Under the pieces are notes generated by a model. The model did no database searches, was not told the origin of the DNA, and saw only the letters and a program-made list of their open reading frames with translations. The position numbers and the translations under genes were made by a program. Positions 1-11,139 of a stretch of DNA of 60,000 nucleotides are shown here, piece by piece; the first letter of the stretch is position 1, and every line of letters begins with the position of its first letter. This stretch comes from Symsagittifera roscoffensis. Its lineage: Eukaryota; Xenacoelomorpha; Acoela; Convolutidae. The stretch covers positions 52,346,312-52,406,311 of the forward strand of contig NC_087066.1 in assembly GCF_963678635.1 (NCBI RefSeq). The letters run 5' to 3'.

Positions 1-1150
1 TTTTCAAGCCCAGCTTTTCTTTTGTTTTTGGGTTCATTCATTAGTTCCGATGCTGTACTTTCAACATATTTTTCATTGGTTTTTTGAGGGTGATTTTGAG
101 GGTTAATTTGTTTTTGAAGTTTTTTCTAGGGAGTTTTTTTGCCAACAGGTGTCTGCTCAAAAATTGATGGCTTCATACCGATTTATTTCCATGCAAATTT
201 TCCATTTTCTGATTATCATGTTCAGTTTGTAATAAAGTGAATTCAATTCAAGACCAGGATATGAAAAATTTGTTGAATCTTACTTTTTTTGTCGTTTGCA
301 AAACTTTTTTTAGAGTCGATGAACGTATTCAGACTCTTATATAGTTCTTGATTATTTTTTAAAAAAAATTCGGGTAAAATGAAATTTAATTTTAATCTCG
401 CTCAAAATTGCGGTTTGACTTTTGTTTTATTTTTTTTTAAATTCAGTTTATTTGTTTTGTTAAAAGGAAAGCAAAACGGACAGCAAAAGAGTGAAGGTCA
501 TGAAATTTTGATCGAACTCTAGTTTCGAAAAAGCACCTTAATTTACAGATTGGCCAGCGAAATAAAAATTTTACCTTTTTGATCTAGTTTTCTCAAACTG
601 GTCAATTTTATGAAAAAGTGCCATTTTTTTCTTAGAAATTCGAAAGTTGAAGTTTTTCAAAAATTAAGTCAGTTAATTTTATCGAAAATTATCAATTCTA
701 ATTTATTCTTCAAAATCAAAGAGTTTTAAGGCCTCATATTTATTTTTGTAATGTTCGAAATTTTTTTCCAATAACGTCATTTTTTGTTTTTTCTTGCGTT
801 CGCTTCTCTTTTCATTTGTCAGTTAGCTATGTTTTTCAGTTTGTGTGAAATAGAAAATGTTTTCCGGGAAGAAAATTGAATTGTCGGGCTTTGTTTGTCT
901 ACTTATGTTTTGTTGACTTAGTTGCAATATCGGAGAATTTTCTTGTGCATTCAGAAGTTTTCATCGTAGATGCAAGTGTTTTTGATTTTGTTAAAGAGTC
1001 GATTTTTTCCTACGTTCATTGACTCTTTTCCTATCGTCTGTTAGCTCTGTCTGTTAGCAAGCTCTTTCAAGCCCAGCTTTTCTTTTGTTTTTGGGTTCAT
1101 TCATTAGTTCCGATGCTGTACTTTCAACATATTTTCATTGGTTTTTGTGA
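1..1150. repeat. Direct repeat of ~82 bp, copies 1.07 kb apart
   Basis: Bases 1-85 recur at 1067-1150 with a single T length difference in a T-run; both begin TTTCAAGCCCAGC. The spacer (86-1066) is AT-rich, without a convincing open frame, and includes one copy of the interspersed repeat listed at 300. The repeats could be the ends of a decayed element or a segmental duplication. The first copy is cut by the window edge. Confidence 0.7.
300..790 (+). repeat. Interspersed repeat, family C, copy 1
   Basis: This stretch shares blocks in the same order with 23340-23770: GAACGTATT..AGACTCTTAT, a CTAGTTTCG block, CAGCG.AATAAAAA.TTTACC, and TTTTCTCAAA followed by AATTTTAT. A related copy lies on the minus strand at 56850-57060. 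Copies are diverged and no protein is evident. The class of repeat is unknown. Confidence 0.5.
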
Positions 1151-1354
1151 ACACTATCGAAAAATCCTTCTTCTTTCATTAGATTTTTTTCTGATTGGAA
1201 GTGAAGGTTAGCTATTGCTTTCGTCTTCATATAAGGATTTCAATATTGTTAAACGCTTCTTCTATAGTTTTTTTTGGATAATTTAATGCATTGTAGATAT
1301 ATTTATTTTAGATTGTAGTTGATGCTAGGTTAATTTACTTCAAAAAAATTCAAA

Positions 1355-1683
1355 ATATTTGTCGACCTTTTTTAGGTTGACCAAAATGATTTTCTGAGCT
1401 CTCCCAAATCGCTTCCGCTTCGCTAAATTTTTGAAAAAAAACAGTAATTAGGATTTTAGGTTTTTAGGATTTTTTTGGAAAATTTTGACCAAAAATCGCG
1501 TTTTTTCGGCGCGTGCTCCCCCCCCCCCTCAAAATTGCTATATTTTGGCGCCTTTTGAAAACTTTTATGGTCAGTCATCCAAAAATTGAATTCTCAAAAT
1601 ATTACAAAGGGAGACTCTTTGGGTCGGCAGGGGGTCGAATCCCTGAGGGGGGGGGGCGGATTCCCTTAAATCCGCTGGTGGCT
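1355..1683. mobile_element. hAT-like MITE, family D, copy 1 (left end missing)
   Basis: The interior matches family D copies at 22520 and 47908: a GTCGACC..TTTTTAGGT block, TTTTGGAAAATTTTGACCAAAAA, a C-rich run, TTTGGGTCGGCAGGGGGTCG, and a right end AAATCCGCTGGTG. The left terminal repeat is absent. The open frame at 1513-1788 is this repeat read through and is not a gene. Confidence 0.6.
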
Positions 1684-1984
1684 TGTAGCGGAGTAAGCGG
1701 CAAAAAAAACATTCAAATTCGAGTTGAGGCTAGCTATTTGGTCTTGTTAATGGGTCACGAGAAACCAGTCACTTTGGAATTAACATAGCGTGATTCGAGA
1801 GCGATCTTGGCGAAAGTTGTGTTTTCCAGACATGAGTCGATTAATTAATGAGTACGGCAACTGACTCGTGGCCATTTATTGAAGTGCGAACTGCAGCTCC
1901 CCTCTGTACGAAGTGGAAGAGAGAAAAATATCTAAAAATTCCCAGTGCTTGCAACAGTTTTTTATCGGAAAGTTGCGTTACAGG

Positions 1985-2268
1985 GGTTTCCGGAAAAGCC
2001 CACAAAAGCAAATTAGCCTAAAAAATGTCCGATCTCACAAAATGCGTGTGAACAAGAGCCGTTATTTTTGAACAGGTTCTAAAGAGAGAAAGAGTTAACG
2101 AAATAAATTCATTAATTATTTTCGTTAGACGTATTAAATCATGAATTTGTTTCGTTAACTCTTTCTCTCTTTAGAACCTGTTCAAAAATAACGGCTCTTG
2201 TTCACACGCATTTTGTGAGATCGGACATTTTTTAGGCTAATTTGCTTTTGTGGGCTTTTCCGGAAACC
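1985..2268. repeat. Near-perfect 284-bp palindrome (fold-back element)
   Basis: The left arm begins GGTTTCCGGAAAAGCCCAC and the right arm ends with its exact reverse complement. The arms are about 125 bp, pair almost without mismatch and are separated by a ~30-base centre. No clear target-site duplication is visible. It lies about 80 bp beyond the stop of the minus-strand B-box exon, so it may be transcribed in that gene's 3' UTR. It is most simply a fold-back MITE. Confidence 0.85.
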
Positions 2269-2347
2269 ATCAAAAGAAAGTCTGTTATTGTTTTTTTTTC
2301 AAGCCAACGACTAGTTTTAACGAACGGTTTTTTCTTGTTATTTAAGG

Positions 2348-2821
2348 CTAATTTTGATCGCAAACTTTCCTCAGAGCGTCTTCGACCGCGGAAAACTTTT
2401 CATCCAGCTCTTTTTTGGCCTTTCTGTGGAAGCTAGCAACCACGATTCGTTGCTTCTCTAGTGCTTCGTCCAGCACTTCCCGCTTTCTTTTCAGGTCTCT
2501 ATTATAAATTGAACTTTGCTGGTAAACATAGCAGATATCTTCAGCGCACCGCAAATCATTGGAGACAAATCTTAGGATGTGTGCGTTCATCATGCTCAAA
2601 GTTTCTGATGTATCTTTTACAGATCGTGAGTAGGCTTCCAACAATATTCCCACTTGCTCGCGGCGTTCTTTAGCTGCCTCGATGCTGAGCACTTTATGAG
2701 GACTGCCTGTATGGTCTGAATTAAAGCATTCAGAACACAGAGCGACCTCACATTTTTGGCAGAACAGGTCCTTGGTCTTTCTCGGATGTTCTTCGCAAAT
2801 ACTGGAACTAGCAGCTGTACC
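2348..2821 (-). CDS. TRIM-like B-box zinc finger and coiled-coil exon (C-terminal)
   Basis: I see a 157-residue open frame that follows a good minus-strand acceptor (TCTTTTCCAG before 2821) and ends in a stop at 2348. Its first third holds a B-box pattern of paired Cys/His: CEEH, then CQKC, then CSEC, then DH and PH spaced as usual. The rest is rich in Lys, Glu, Arg and Leu in a heptad-like pattern, as in TRIM coiled coils. In that family an N-terminal RING makes the protein a ubiquitin ligase; no RING was found in the ~500 bases upstream on this strand, so earlier exons must lie farther away or be lost. The frame has no internal stop, so it may be functional, but an isolated captured exon cannot be excluded. 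A downstream splice donor was not convincing, so I treat this as the last exon. Confidence 0.65.
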   Translation of the reverse strand, partial: GTAASSSICEEHPRKTKDLFCQKCEVALCSECFNSDHTGSPHKVLSIEAAKERREQVGILLEAYSRSVKDTSETLSMMNAHILRFVSNDLRCAEDICYVYQQSSIYNRDLKRKREVLDEALEKQRIVVASFHRKAKKELDEKFSAVEDALRKVCDQN

Positions 2822-3684
2822 CTGGAAAAGAGCAGGTGTTAGAAGATATAATATGAAAAATCCTCTATGACAAAAGAAGCGTATGTAGTATTAGCCAATC
2901 TGGGTTCCTCATTCAAACATTTGAAAAATGGCATGATAATTACAATGCAGCTCGAGGTTTGTGCCATTCCAAGGATTTTGTTAGTTGCGAATTTTTGGCC
3001 ACCGAACCTTCAACCGTGAGAATAGCCCGTCAACCCCAATGTGATAGAATAAACAGTCGAAAGGGTAATTTCTTCAAAGCCTTCAATTTCTTCAAAGCCT
3101 ATGAAATTTTGATTTTTTTTTTCAAAATTCTACTTAGAAACCTGAAAACGTGATCAGAAACTTTCAGAAAAACCTCTGCGATTTTTGTGCTGCGTAGCAT
3201 TAACAAACTTACGTGCAGATCGCCCATGTTTCTTGCAGGCTGTGAAAATGCGTGTCAAAAATATATATTTTTCTTCAACTAACAAGGCGTTTGGTGGTTG
3301 AGTTTTTACATTTTGACTATGTGAACATAATTTAATGATCTATCTTGCTCGTCGAATGGTTTAATAAAATAGCTATCACATAAAATTTGATAAGACTTAT
3401 AGAATGCTTGATTGAGTTTGGATAATTAGATCGAAGAAAAATTCGAACTATTTTGCGTCTGCGTACAAAATTGCTTCGAATTATTAGCTGAAAAATAACC
3501 AAAAAAATTGCATGTAGTTCTTAAACAGGGGCACGGCACAACAGCGGTTCGCCGTGATGAGCTGTACAGCTCTTGTGTTGGTCCTTTCCCCCGTGGATAA
3601 ATGGTCTTAATAATCAGGCTGAACTCTACCAACCCGTGGACTGCGTTGCACGCTTAAGTTTTTGTTCTTAAGTCCTATTTTTAG
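2822..3684. other. Non-coding, no recognisable feature
   Basis: AT-rich sequence with only short ATG frames of biased composition. It could hold the intron upstream of the minus-strand B-box exon. No RING-type Cys/His pattern was seen here. Confidence 0.5.
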
Positions 3685-3722
3685 CAAGTTTGCTAATAAA
3701 AGTGAAGTGTTCTTTCAATTCA
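3685..3722 (+). CDS. Possible small exon upstream of the GPI-anchored protein gene
   Basis: A 38-base segment sits between a pyrimidine-rich acceptor (CCTATTTTTAG) and a consensus donor (GTAAGTAC). Read in one frame it is open and ends in phase 0, which matches the exon starting at 6937. The support is splice signals and phase only, and such short matches arise by chance in AT-rich DNA. Confidence 0.2.
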
Positions 3723-4375
3723 GTAAGTACACCTCCTATGCACCCAAATTTTTAATGTTTTAGAATCAGATATTTAGGTCCATTGATTTCGTCTTGTTTT
3801 TTTTCGGTCTAGGCGCCGATGTTTTTTAATTGCCATAATGATTAGAATTTGATTCTATCTCCGTACATTATTTTTCAAACATATTCAAAACTTTTGGCGA
3901 TTGAAATATTTTACAAACCGAAAGTTCTTTCTAGCTAGGGATTTTACATCACCATTTTTATTCTTGAGTTGAAGAAGGATATTGCAATCGGGTGCTAGAA
4001 TTTTTCCTTTTTTGGCTGTTCGATTGGCTGTATTTACCTCATTTTAATTGGTGCAGATAAAATATCTCGTGGTTTACATTTTTTCGTTCAGATTTTTTTG
4101 ACATTTGATTTTTTCACTAGCGAGCTTGCGAGAGTAATGTATTAGTAAGGACCTTGTTTTTTCGAAAATAACTCGAAAAAATGTTCTTAAAAATATTCAC
4201 TGATTTAGTCTCTTTTGGCCTCTGTGGATTCTTTGAGTTTAAATTATGTTTAGCTGGAATCAAAGTGGTTGGAGCTAACAGTACTACTTGTGTAGCAGCC
4301 ATTTTTAGTTGTTCACTCCCCCTAATAGCTGTTGCTATAATTATATAGATTTTTTTTTCATATACAGTTCCTTTT

Positions 4376-4546
4376 GTATCTGAGGAATTCTGAAAATTAA
4401 TATTTTTTCATCTGCTTTTTATTTCGTAATAAGCGTCCATTATTTTTTAAACTCATAAGCGCTCAAAATACATAGACAAAAATGGACGCTTATTACGAAA
4501 TAAAAAGCAGATGAAAAAATATTAATTTTCAGAATTTCTCAGATAT
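4376..4546. repeat. Palindrome with ~60-bp arms (fold-back MITE)
   Basis: Bases 4381-4440 and 4482-4541 are inverted copies with one mismatch in 60, joined by a 41-base loop. Pairing continues a few bases outward through ATCTGA. No coding content. It is typical of a short fold-back or MITE-derived hairpin. Confidence 0.85.
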
Positions 4547-5219
4547 CAAGCGCAAGTATCTTGTAATCGCGAGCTAGAGCAATTGAGAACTATTGACTTG
4601 TAATTAAGAACTAGACTTTTGCCCTTTTAAAAAATTTTCTAACAAGAATTTTGAACTCGCTTTTTTATTGAATTCTGCCAACTTCCAGGTTTCTTCCCAT
4701 TGGGTCTGGAGGTAACGCAGTTGCTTTTGCACCTTAATGTCAGGGGTTTGTTCTGTCGCTTATGTGTCATATCGCGTTTTTTGTGCCTTAAGCAGGTATT
4801 TTGTTTGTTGAAAATATTGTTCATTGCAGTTCAGGGGGGACTTAAAACATTAATAAAAAAATTTCAAAATCTTTTTTCCTGCACAACTAGTGTCTGCTCA
4901 AAGAGTGTCGGCCTTGTTTTGTAAGTTCTGTTCCCCTTGCCAATTTAAAAATCAAAAGTCTTGCCTGTCATGCTTGCCTAATTTTCATGTTTGATAAAGA
5001 CAAGTAGTATGAAAAATGTATTTTAAAACGACAGGTTTTATGATTCGATTTCTTATCTATTATCTATCTATTCTATATTTAAATGCAGGTTTCTTTATCT
5101 CGCCATGCTTAAGTTTTTTCAATGTATAAATTTTGCATGTTTAACGAAAGAATTTTTGCACCTTTAAGCTATATTGTATAATGCAATGGTCAAGATTTTT
5201 TTTCCATTTTCCAGTGAAA
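4547..5219. other. Non-coding, AT-rich
   Basis: No gene, RNA or repeat recognised. The open frame at 4700-4924 has a Cys/Leu/Phe-rich composition typical of chance frames in T-rich sequence. Confidence 0.5.
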
Positions 5220-6210
5220 AACTCAAATTACAAAAGAATTTACAAAACCTGAAGTTCCCAGTTTTCGAGATAAGACGTTTTATAAATATTTTTCAAAAAA
5301 ATTCAGAAAACATGAATTAGTTTTTTTTCTTCAAAATCTGAAATTCCCAACCCTGTAGTTGACTGCTGTCAGCGTACTCTGAGGAGTTGCGAATCTTGCC
5401 TCCATTAATGTTTGTTTAAATCCTTGTAGTTTTCGAATATGACATTTTTTATGGTTTTTTCAAAAAAAAATTCAGAAAACTGAAAAATACCAAAATCTGA
5501 AAATACCATACCTGTAGTTGGGTTATGTTAGAGTACTCTCAAGAATTGAGAATCTTGCCTTCAAATATGAATGCTCAAATCCTTGGAACTTTCAAGATGT
5601 GACGTTTTTTTGTGATTTTTTTTTCAATTTTTCAGAAAACGTAAATTAATTTTTGTCAAATTTTGAAATTCCGGATACTGTAGTCGGGTGCTGTCAGGGT
5701 ACTCTCAGGATTTAAAAGTCTCGTCACATGCGACTGCTCAAATGCTTTCAAGTTCCAAGATCTGACGTTTTATTTATTTTTTAAAAAATTTTCCCAGAAT
5801 TTAACTACAAAGAGTTCCACAAAATTTAAAATTACTAAATTGATGAAGAAACAACCTTATTGTCAGCGTACACCTAGGCGTCCTAATTCTCGCCTCTAAA
5901 TATGAATGCTCAAATTCTTTTAGTATGCGAGATGAGACGATTTTTATGATTTTTTAATTTTTTTAGGGAAACCTGGGTTTAAAAAATTCACTAAATTTGA
6001 AATTTCCAACCGTATAGTAGGGTGCTCTCAGTGGTTGCAGATCTGGCCTCCAAATTTCTCCAGAGGCCCATTGATTTTCGAAATGACGTTTTTATGGTTT
6101 TTCGAAATGGGAAATTAAAAAATTTAAAAATTTGAAATTGCCAACACAGTAATTGGGTGCAGTCAGAGTACACTAAAAGCTTGCAGATCTTGTTATCAAT
6201 ATATGCGGTT
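5220..6210. repeat. Diverged tandem satellite, about six units of ~165 bp
   Basis: A core of the form CTGTAGT.GGGTGCTGTCAG followed by GTACTCTCA, then a GAATCTTGCCTCC-like block, an ATGAATGCTCAAAT block and GACGTTTTT, recurs at about 5355, 5510, 5680, 5850, 6010 and 6147. Units differ by many substitutions and indels, so the array is old. Related LINE or SINE ends were not seen. Confidence 0.7.
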
Positions 6211-6936
6211 TTTCATGAGTCGTCGAAAAAAATTGAAGCACCGGAGTTGCGTTAAACGCTAGTTTGATTTTAAAAAGAGAGACTATAATCGATTATTAAT
6301 AGATTAAAATCGATTGTTTCTCAATTTTAGTGAGACTGGTACTAAAGTCGTAATATAATCGATTATTAATGCTCGACACTGGATGCGGGAATACAGTGTT
6401 GATATGAATTATCCGGACAAGACCAACGAAAACTGAAACTGTTTCAAAGGCTGTGTAAGAGGCTTCTTTTAATATAGTATTCTTATCAAATAGTTTGGTG
6501 GTTTCAGCTAAATTTTTAATTATAATTAAAGAAGCCAAACGGTGTAATTTTTGATGTAAAATTTTGGTTCCGAATTTCCCACAATGAAATTGCACCATAT
6601 TAATTCAGCTAAAATTTTGTCCTCATCTTTTTTTGTCTAAAATCAACTCATTTTGAGGAATTTTTGGCGTTTTGTGCGGATAATTTAAAGGTGGCATATA
6701 AACCAGCCGAAGAATAAATCAGTCGAAGAATCGACCAGGCGGAAAAAAACTAAGGGTTAAATAAAATTTAACAGTTACGAAAGTCATGCAAATTTCATTG
6801 ATGTTACGTAAAGTTTCAGCTGGCGGATCTTGTTAACTATCCCCCCCTTATAGTACCTTGTAACGAATCTCCTCCCCCCTTAAAGAAAGAGTTGAACAGT
6901 TAAGCATTAGATTATTGAATTGTGTAGATTAACCAG
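6211..6936. other. Non-coding sequence before the host exon
   Basis: It contains several ATAATCGATTAT palindromes also seen around 22400-23240. A 100-codon minus-strand frame (6296-6598) has mixed composition but no motif I recognise, and I do not call it a gene. C-rich stretches occur near 6841-6880. Confidence 0.4.
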
Positions 6937-7138
6937 TGGCAGTTCTTCTCCTTCCCCTACAAAGTGGGCAGTGTGGTCACCTTCAAACTGGACGTGAAAC
7001 AGAAACTGGATGCAAAAGTGGACATACACCTCAAAGCGTATGTCTCCTTCTCCAATGTGGTGCCGACTGCTCAGTATAACGATTTCTCCTACACCATTGT
7101 GCCTGGCAAGAACTCAACTATGGTACTCAGGCCATCCA
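6937..7138 (+). CDS. GPI-anchored Ser/Thr-rich surface protein gene, exon 1 of 7 seen
   Basis: This is the first exon I can support of a plus-strand gene whose seven exons join in phase. It follows an acceptor (TTAACCAG) and ends at donor GTATGT in phase 1. It encodes about 67 residues of alternating hydrophobic and polar character (GSVVTFKLDV, VDIHLKAYVSF), suggesting a beta-sheet extracellular domain. Base composition is clearly more balanced than the flanks. The whole predicted product reads: beta-rich segment, acidic linker, a Pro/Asp and aromatic segment, a long TTSS-repeat mucin-like stalk, a short acidic region with one Cys pair, and a C-terminal hydrophobic GPI signal. I do not recognise the family. 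No signal peptide is seen, so the N-terminal exons lie upstream. Function: probably a cell-surface or matrix protein (inference). Confidence 0.75.
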
Positions 7139-7613
7139 GTATGTCACAAATTTTCTCAGCAAAAATTTTTGGAATTGATTGTCAAACTATAGAATTTTCC
7201 TATGGTTTTTTCATGAGTTTTCTATTCTTGAATTTTCAATTTTGTGGTTTCTACAATTGGTTTTACAACATAATTGAACATGAAAATCGCCATATTGAAA
7301 ATGTTAAGGATTTTCGTAGCGAATGTAGCGGCTATGAAATAATGTTCTTCGTAGATTGTGATTGTATTATAATATGAGCAGTGAAAATCATTTCTGCTGT
7401 TGGTCGATTTACAATTGTCGTGTCTGTTGATTTGTTGTCTCTTCTCTTTTTCTTAATCTCTTTTTTCTTTGTTGTTTTCGCCTGAATTGGAATAGCTGCT
7501 GTTATAGAATGTTGCCTGTCGCTTGTTAATATTTTATTACTATGTGGTGTCGAATGGTAGAAGCCTCCACAACTTACTTCTCTGCATTTCAATCAGCTCT
7601 GTAATCGCGTGAA

Positions 7614-7918
7614 TTATGATTCTTTAAACAGTTCTGGAACAGGTTGAATTGTTGTATCATTTGTTGTCGCTACAAAAGTCATGCAAACGTTTTGGCTTAT
7701 GTACTGGTTACATTGTCCAAGCTGGTAATTTCCTTTACAAGGCTGACAAAGAAGTGTCTCGTCATACTTTTGGCTTGAGAAATCCGCGATTGCTTCTCTG
7801 GTTTTATCGTCTTTTTGCTGAAACATCTTGGCAAGCATCCACGTAAATTTTCATCCAGTGTTTGAATTTGATGAATGTCGGTTCGTCGAAATCTTTCTTC
7901 AATGCGTGCTCGTTCCAT
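7614..7918 (-). pseudogene. BEL/Pao gag C-terminal fragment with degenerate zinc knuckle
   Basis: Two overlapping frames (7614-7838 and 7697-7918) divide one protein region. The first ends with a CQPCKGNYQLGQC pattern, which resembles a BEL knuckle with the His replaced by Gln. The frames overlap, which shows a frameshift. It lies downstream, on the minus strand, of the gag core at 8159-8392. Confidence 0.5.
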
Positions 7919-8158
7919 TTTTTAATTTTCCGGGCGAGAATTTATCACTGGCTAGTCGTAGGACCACTGAAGATCCTAGATCTGAAAAGAAAATATGATG
8001 TTGGCATGTCTTTACCAGTTGTCGAAGAAAGTTGGTAAACGAAATGAACCTTTTTTCTTGGTCCATACTGTGGCCAGCCCAATCTTGCAGTCGCATGTTT
8101 TTTCGGCCGTCTGAAGGGTGAATTTAGCTCGTTGATTGTTTCCGTGGAAAGAAGCTTT

Positions 8159-8392
8159 TTAAGATTTGCCTACAATGCAGTCCTTTCCTTTTCGGCTGAC
8201 AGATTTTTGTAAGTAAGCAATTCTTTGAGCATCTGACAATGCTGGATTTTTGTGAATTGTAGCTTCAAAGAAATTGTACCACTCATGCGATTGCGGAGGG
8301 TCGGTTTCCACCAAAGTCAGACAATCAATATTTTGTAAGTTAACTGTTTGACGTATTTTAAAATGTCGTGGTGGACAATCGTGTTGCTGCAT
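8159..8392 (-). pseudogene. BEL/Pao gag fragment
   Basis: A 77-residue frame contains EWYNFFEATIHKNPALSD, followed by QRIAYLQKSV, which is the conserved BEL/Pao gag core. In intact elements this protein builds the virus-like particle. The frame is bounded by stops and is not part of a longer intact ORF. Confidence 0.7.
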
Positions 8393-8710
8393 TGATGCTG
8401 TTGTAGGTTGTCCAAATTGCCGTTGTTGTATTTATGTTGGCTGATGCTGAATCAATTTGATGTGCCGATTCTCTGAATCTCTGTAATCCGGTTAACTGTA
8501 CCCCAACCAATACCTCCTGTACCTGTACCTACCATGCTTGTACCTACCATACCTGTTGCATTTCCTGCCGATTCCATATTTTTTGCCTGTTCATTGCCTT
8601 TGATTATTTTTGTTTCCAATTGTTCTACTTTATCAGGTAGCTTCTAGATGTCTTTTAATACCCGTAATAACCATACGTATCTGATAATATTTTCTAGTGT
8701 CTTCTGGGTG

Positions 8711-9217
8711 CCCGGGTTGACCTCCATACACCGAAAATCGTTATCATACAATTCCATACATCAAGTGTATGGAAAAATGCTTGTCATACAATTTTCATAC
8801 AATTTCTAAAAATGGTTGAAAACTGGTATAAACTTATTTCTGTGGATGTTTGATTCTTATAAAACAGTCTGGTGATAAAAACTGAGGTTCTCGTTTTTTT
8901 GAAAAAAAATGCTTATCATACAATTCCCATATATGGGAATTGTATGACTGGCATTTTTTTGATGGCGACCAAGGTCTTTGTCACTTGTGTTCGGTTGCGA
9001 ACACAACCAAAAACTTTTCAGAAACTAAATTTTGAAAGAAAAAATCAAAATTTTTGGTTTATGGAAAAACACCTATCATACAATATTCATTTATGGAAAT
9101 ATCTTTATCATAGAGATTTCATACAATGTTCTGTACGTATGGCATTGTATGGAATTGTATGACAAGAAGTTTTTCATAAATGGAAATTGTATGATTAGAA
9201 GTTTTGGTCAACCCGGG
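8711..9217. mobile_element. MITE, family F, copy 1 (CCCGGGTTGACC termini)
   Basis: It begins CCCGGGTTGACC and ends with the reverse complement GGTCAACCCGGG. The interior has several short inverted pairs built on CATACAATTCCATA and one larger half-block also found, inverted, at 53021-53545. No long ORF. It interrupts the minus-strand BEL/Pao gag remnant, so it inserted later. I see no clear target-site duplication. Confidence 0.75.
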
Positions 9218-11139
9218 TGGTATCATGCAAATATTGGCTGTTGTTGCATACCATTTGCAAATCCAAGACCATTGTGTTCAAAATTCTCATCACAACCATT
9301 GTCCAAACGTCTGTTTCCTACCATAATTACCTGTTGTACCTTACCAGATTCCAGTTGTGATTCAGACGGGCCAAAATATTTTTCCGTGGTTTTGCTGTTG
9401 ACTGTGCACATTTTCTCAGAGCGCATTTGCTCTGTAGAGAAATGTTGTTGTGGATGCTGATGTTGCTGTTAGTGAGTGCTGGAGAGCCTCTGCTGACATT
9501 TTCTGTAATATGAATACCTTAGTCGACGTGAAACCAAATTCTCACGCTTTTTACCTAGTTAACGCATTTGCTATTGCATGTCGAAATCTTCAGCTGCATT
9601 TACCTTTATTTCAATTATCTCCCCATCAGTATTTAACTAATCTTTTTTGTGGTCTAATGAAGTCCGAACTTTCTTGAAAATTTACCGAAGGATTGCCAAT
9701 TCTTTTATAACACTGGGTTTTACTTGGCAAATCCTCGCCTAGAGTCATGTTTGCATGCATATCTCCGAAATCGATACCTGGGCCAGCACTTAATTGCTGT
9801 TTCGTGCTCCTGAAATTCATATGAGTCTGTGTAATGGGGCGATCTTGATATTTTTGCTTGCGTTTAAAAGCAAATATACCTCTACCAGATCTACCCAAAC
9901 CTAATGTCTCCCTGAGAGAATCCCGTAAGCGAAGTCTTCCTCTATTGTTTCTTGTTGTGTTTGTTTTAAAAGCAATTGGTACCCAAGTCATCATGTCCTG
10001 TCATGATAGTCGCAGAAGCAATCCTTCGATTTAATTCTGGAGATTGACGTTTGGCCCAGAATTGATTTGCCGAACACTGCTGATGCAAAAGTGATGATAG
10101 TGAGGCTGAATTCCTTTTACTCCTGAGGTGACTGAGCTTTGAATTCCTTAATTTTGTTTCTCATGCAGACTTGTTGATTTTTACCGTTGAATTTATCATC
10201 GTATTTATCCTCATGTATTTGATTTTCGTCTCGAGAAGCGTTTGTGATGACCGCTGCAGTTTCTAATATTTTGAGTCCTTCATCTATAGTTGATGGACAA
10301 TGTTGGTGTCGTGAGTCGTGGTGTTGACGTGTTTGAATTGTAATTTTTTACCAGATCGGTGACGTTTTGTTAGTTAATACCACTTAGAGTCGGAGTTACG
10401 AATGGTCCTCGTGATATAATGCGTGAGCCAATGCTTAGACGTATCTTCCGTTTCTATTCCATCAGTAGTTTGTACCTTTCTGTACAGCCATCCGCTCTTA
10501 CAACTGCGTGTTGAGGTTTGTTGCTTTTGTGAAAATGTCGTCGCATAAGTTTTCCATCTGTTCATTTTGTAATTCTAATTGGTGATTATCGTCTTGTAAT
10601 GCTTCGATACCTTCCACGTCGTTGCCGTGTCCTTCTTACAACAAATGCTGCTTGATATCCCATTCTCCTTCCAATCTGTCGAGCTGCTGTTTTTTGTTTA
10701 GTTTTTCTTGTTCGACGGCATAGTTAATTAATCAGCACAATTACAGCAACTGATGAGCGTTAGTACTTTCAGTATGACAAGATGAAACAAAAAAACGCAA
10801 TGTGTTTTGAGTTCAACTTGTATCTATCTTTTGTTTTTACACCAATAAGTTCAAAACAAAATAGGATTGATTTTTTGTATATGTAAGTTTTTTGATTTAT
10901 GTTTTTACTAACATGAAATTGTTTTTTTGTTAAGGGTTATTTTTTCATACATGACTAGTTTTGAACACATTGGAAATCGGTTTTAAACAAGTCCATTTCA
11001 ATTTTAACAAAATCGATTTTTCTTCAACTAAGTCTAATTCATTTAGAACACAGTGAAGCTCATTTTCAAAAAAAGTTAATTTATTTTTACCGTTACGTGA
11101 TACTCGTTGATCTTCTTCGATTGTTTTTTCTCAAAAGTA

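Larger units (their letters stand above)
7590..10700 (-). mobile_element. Decayed BEL/Pao retrotransposon remnant (gag region)
   Basis: On the minus strand, broken frames resemble BEL/Pao gag. At 8159-8392 there is the conserved block ending in a W-x-x-F-F-E-A-x-[IV]-H-x-N-P-x-L-S-D signature followed by a Y-L-Q segment. At 7614-7838 a CxxC..H/Q..C knuckle-like motif follows. Farther upstream (9230-10660) are polar, Gln-rich broken frames consistent with a gag N-terminus. The copy is split by a MITE (8711-9217) and has many stops. Neither LTR was identified, and no RT or integrase is present. Confidence 0.65.

Noticed and set aside
1513-1788. 91-codon plus-strand ORF
   Set aside because: It is read-through of a family D MITE; the same frame is not kept in the other copies.
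6296-6598. 100-codon minus-strand ORF
   Set aside because: No motif recognised, no clear splice or promoter context, and it includes ATCGATTAT repeat words found elsewhere; not enough to call a gene.
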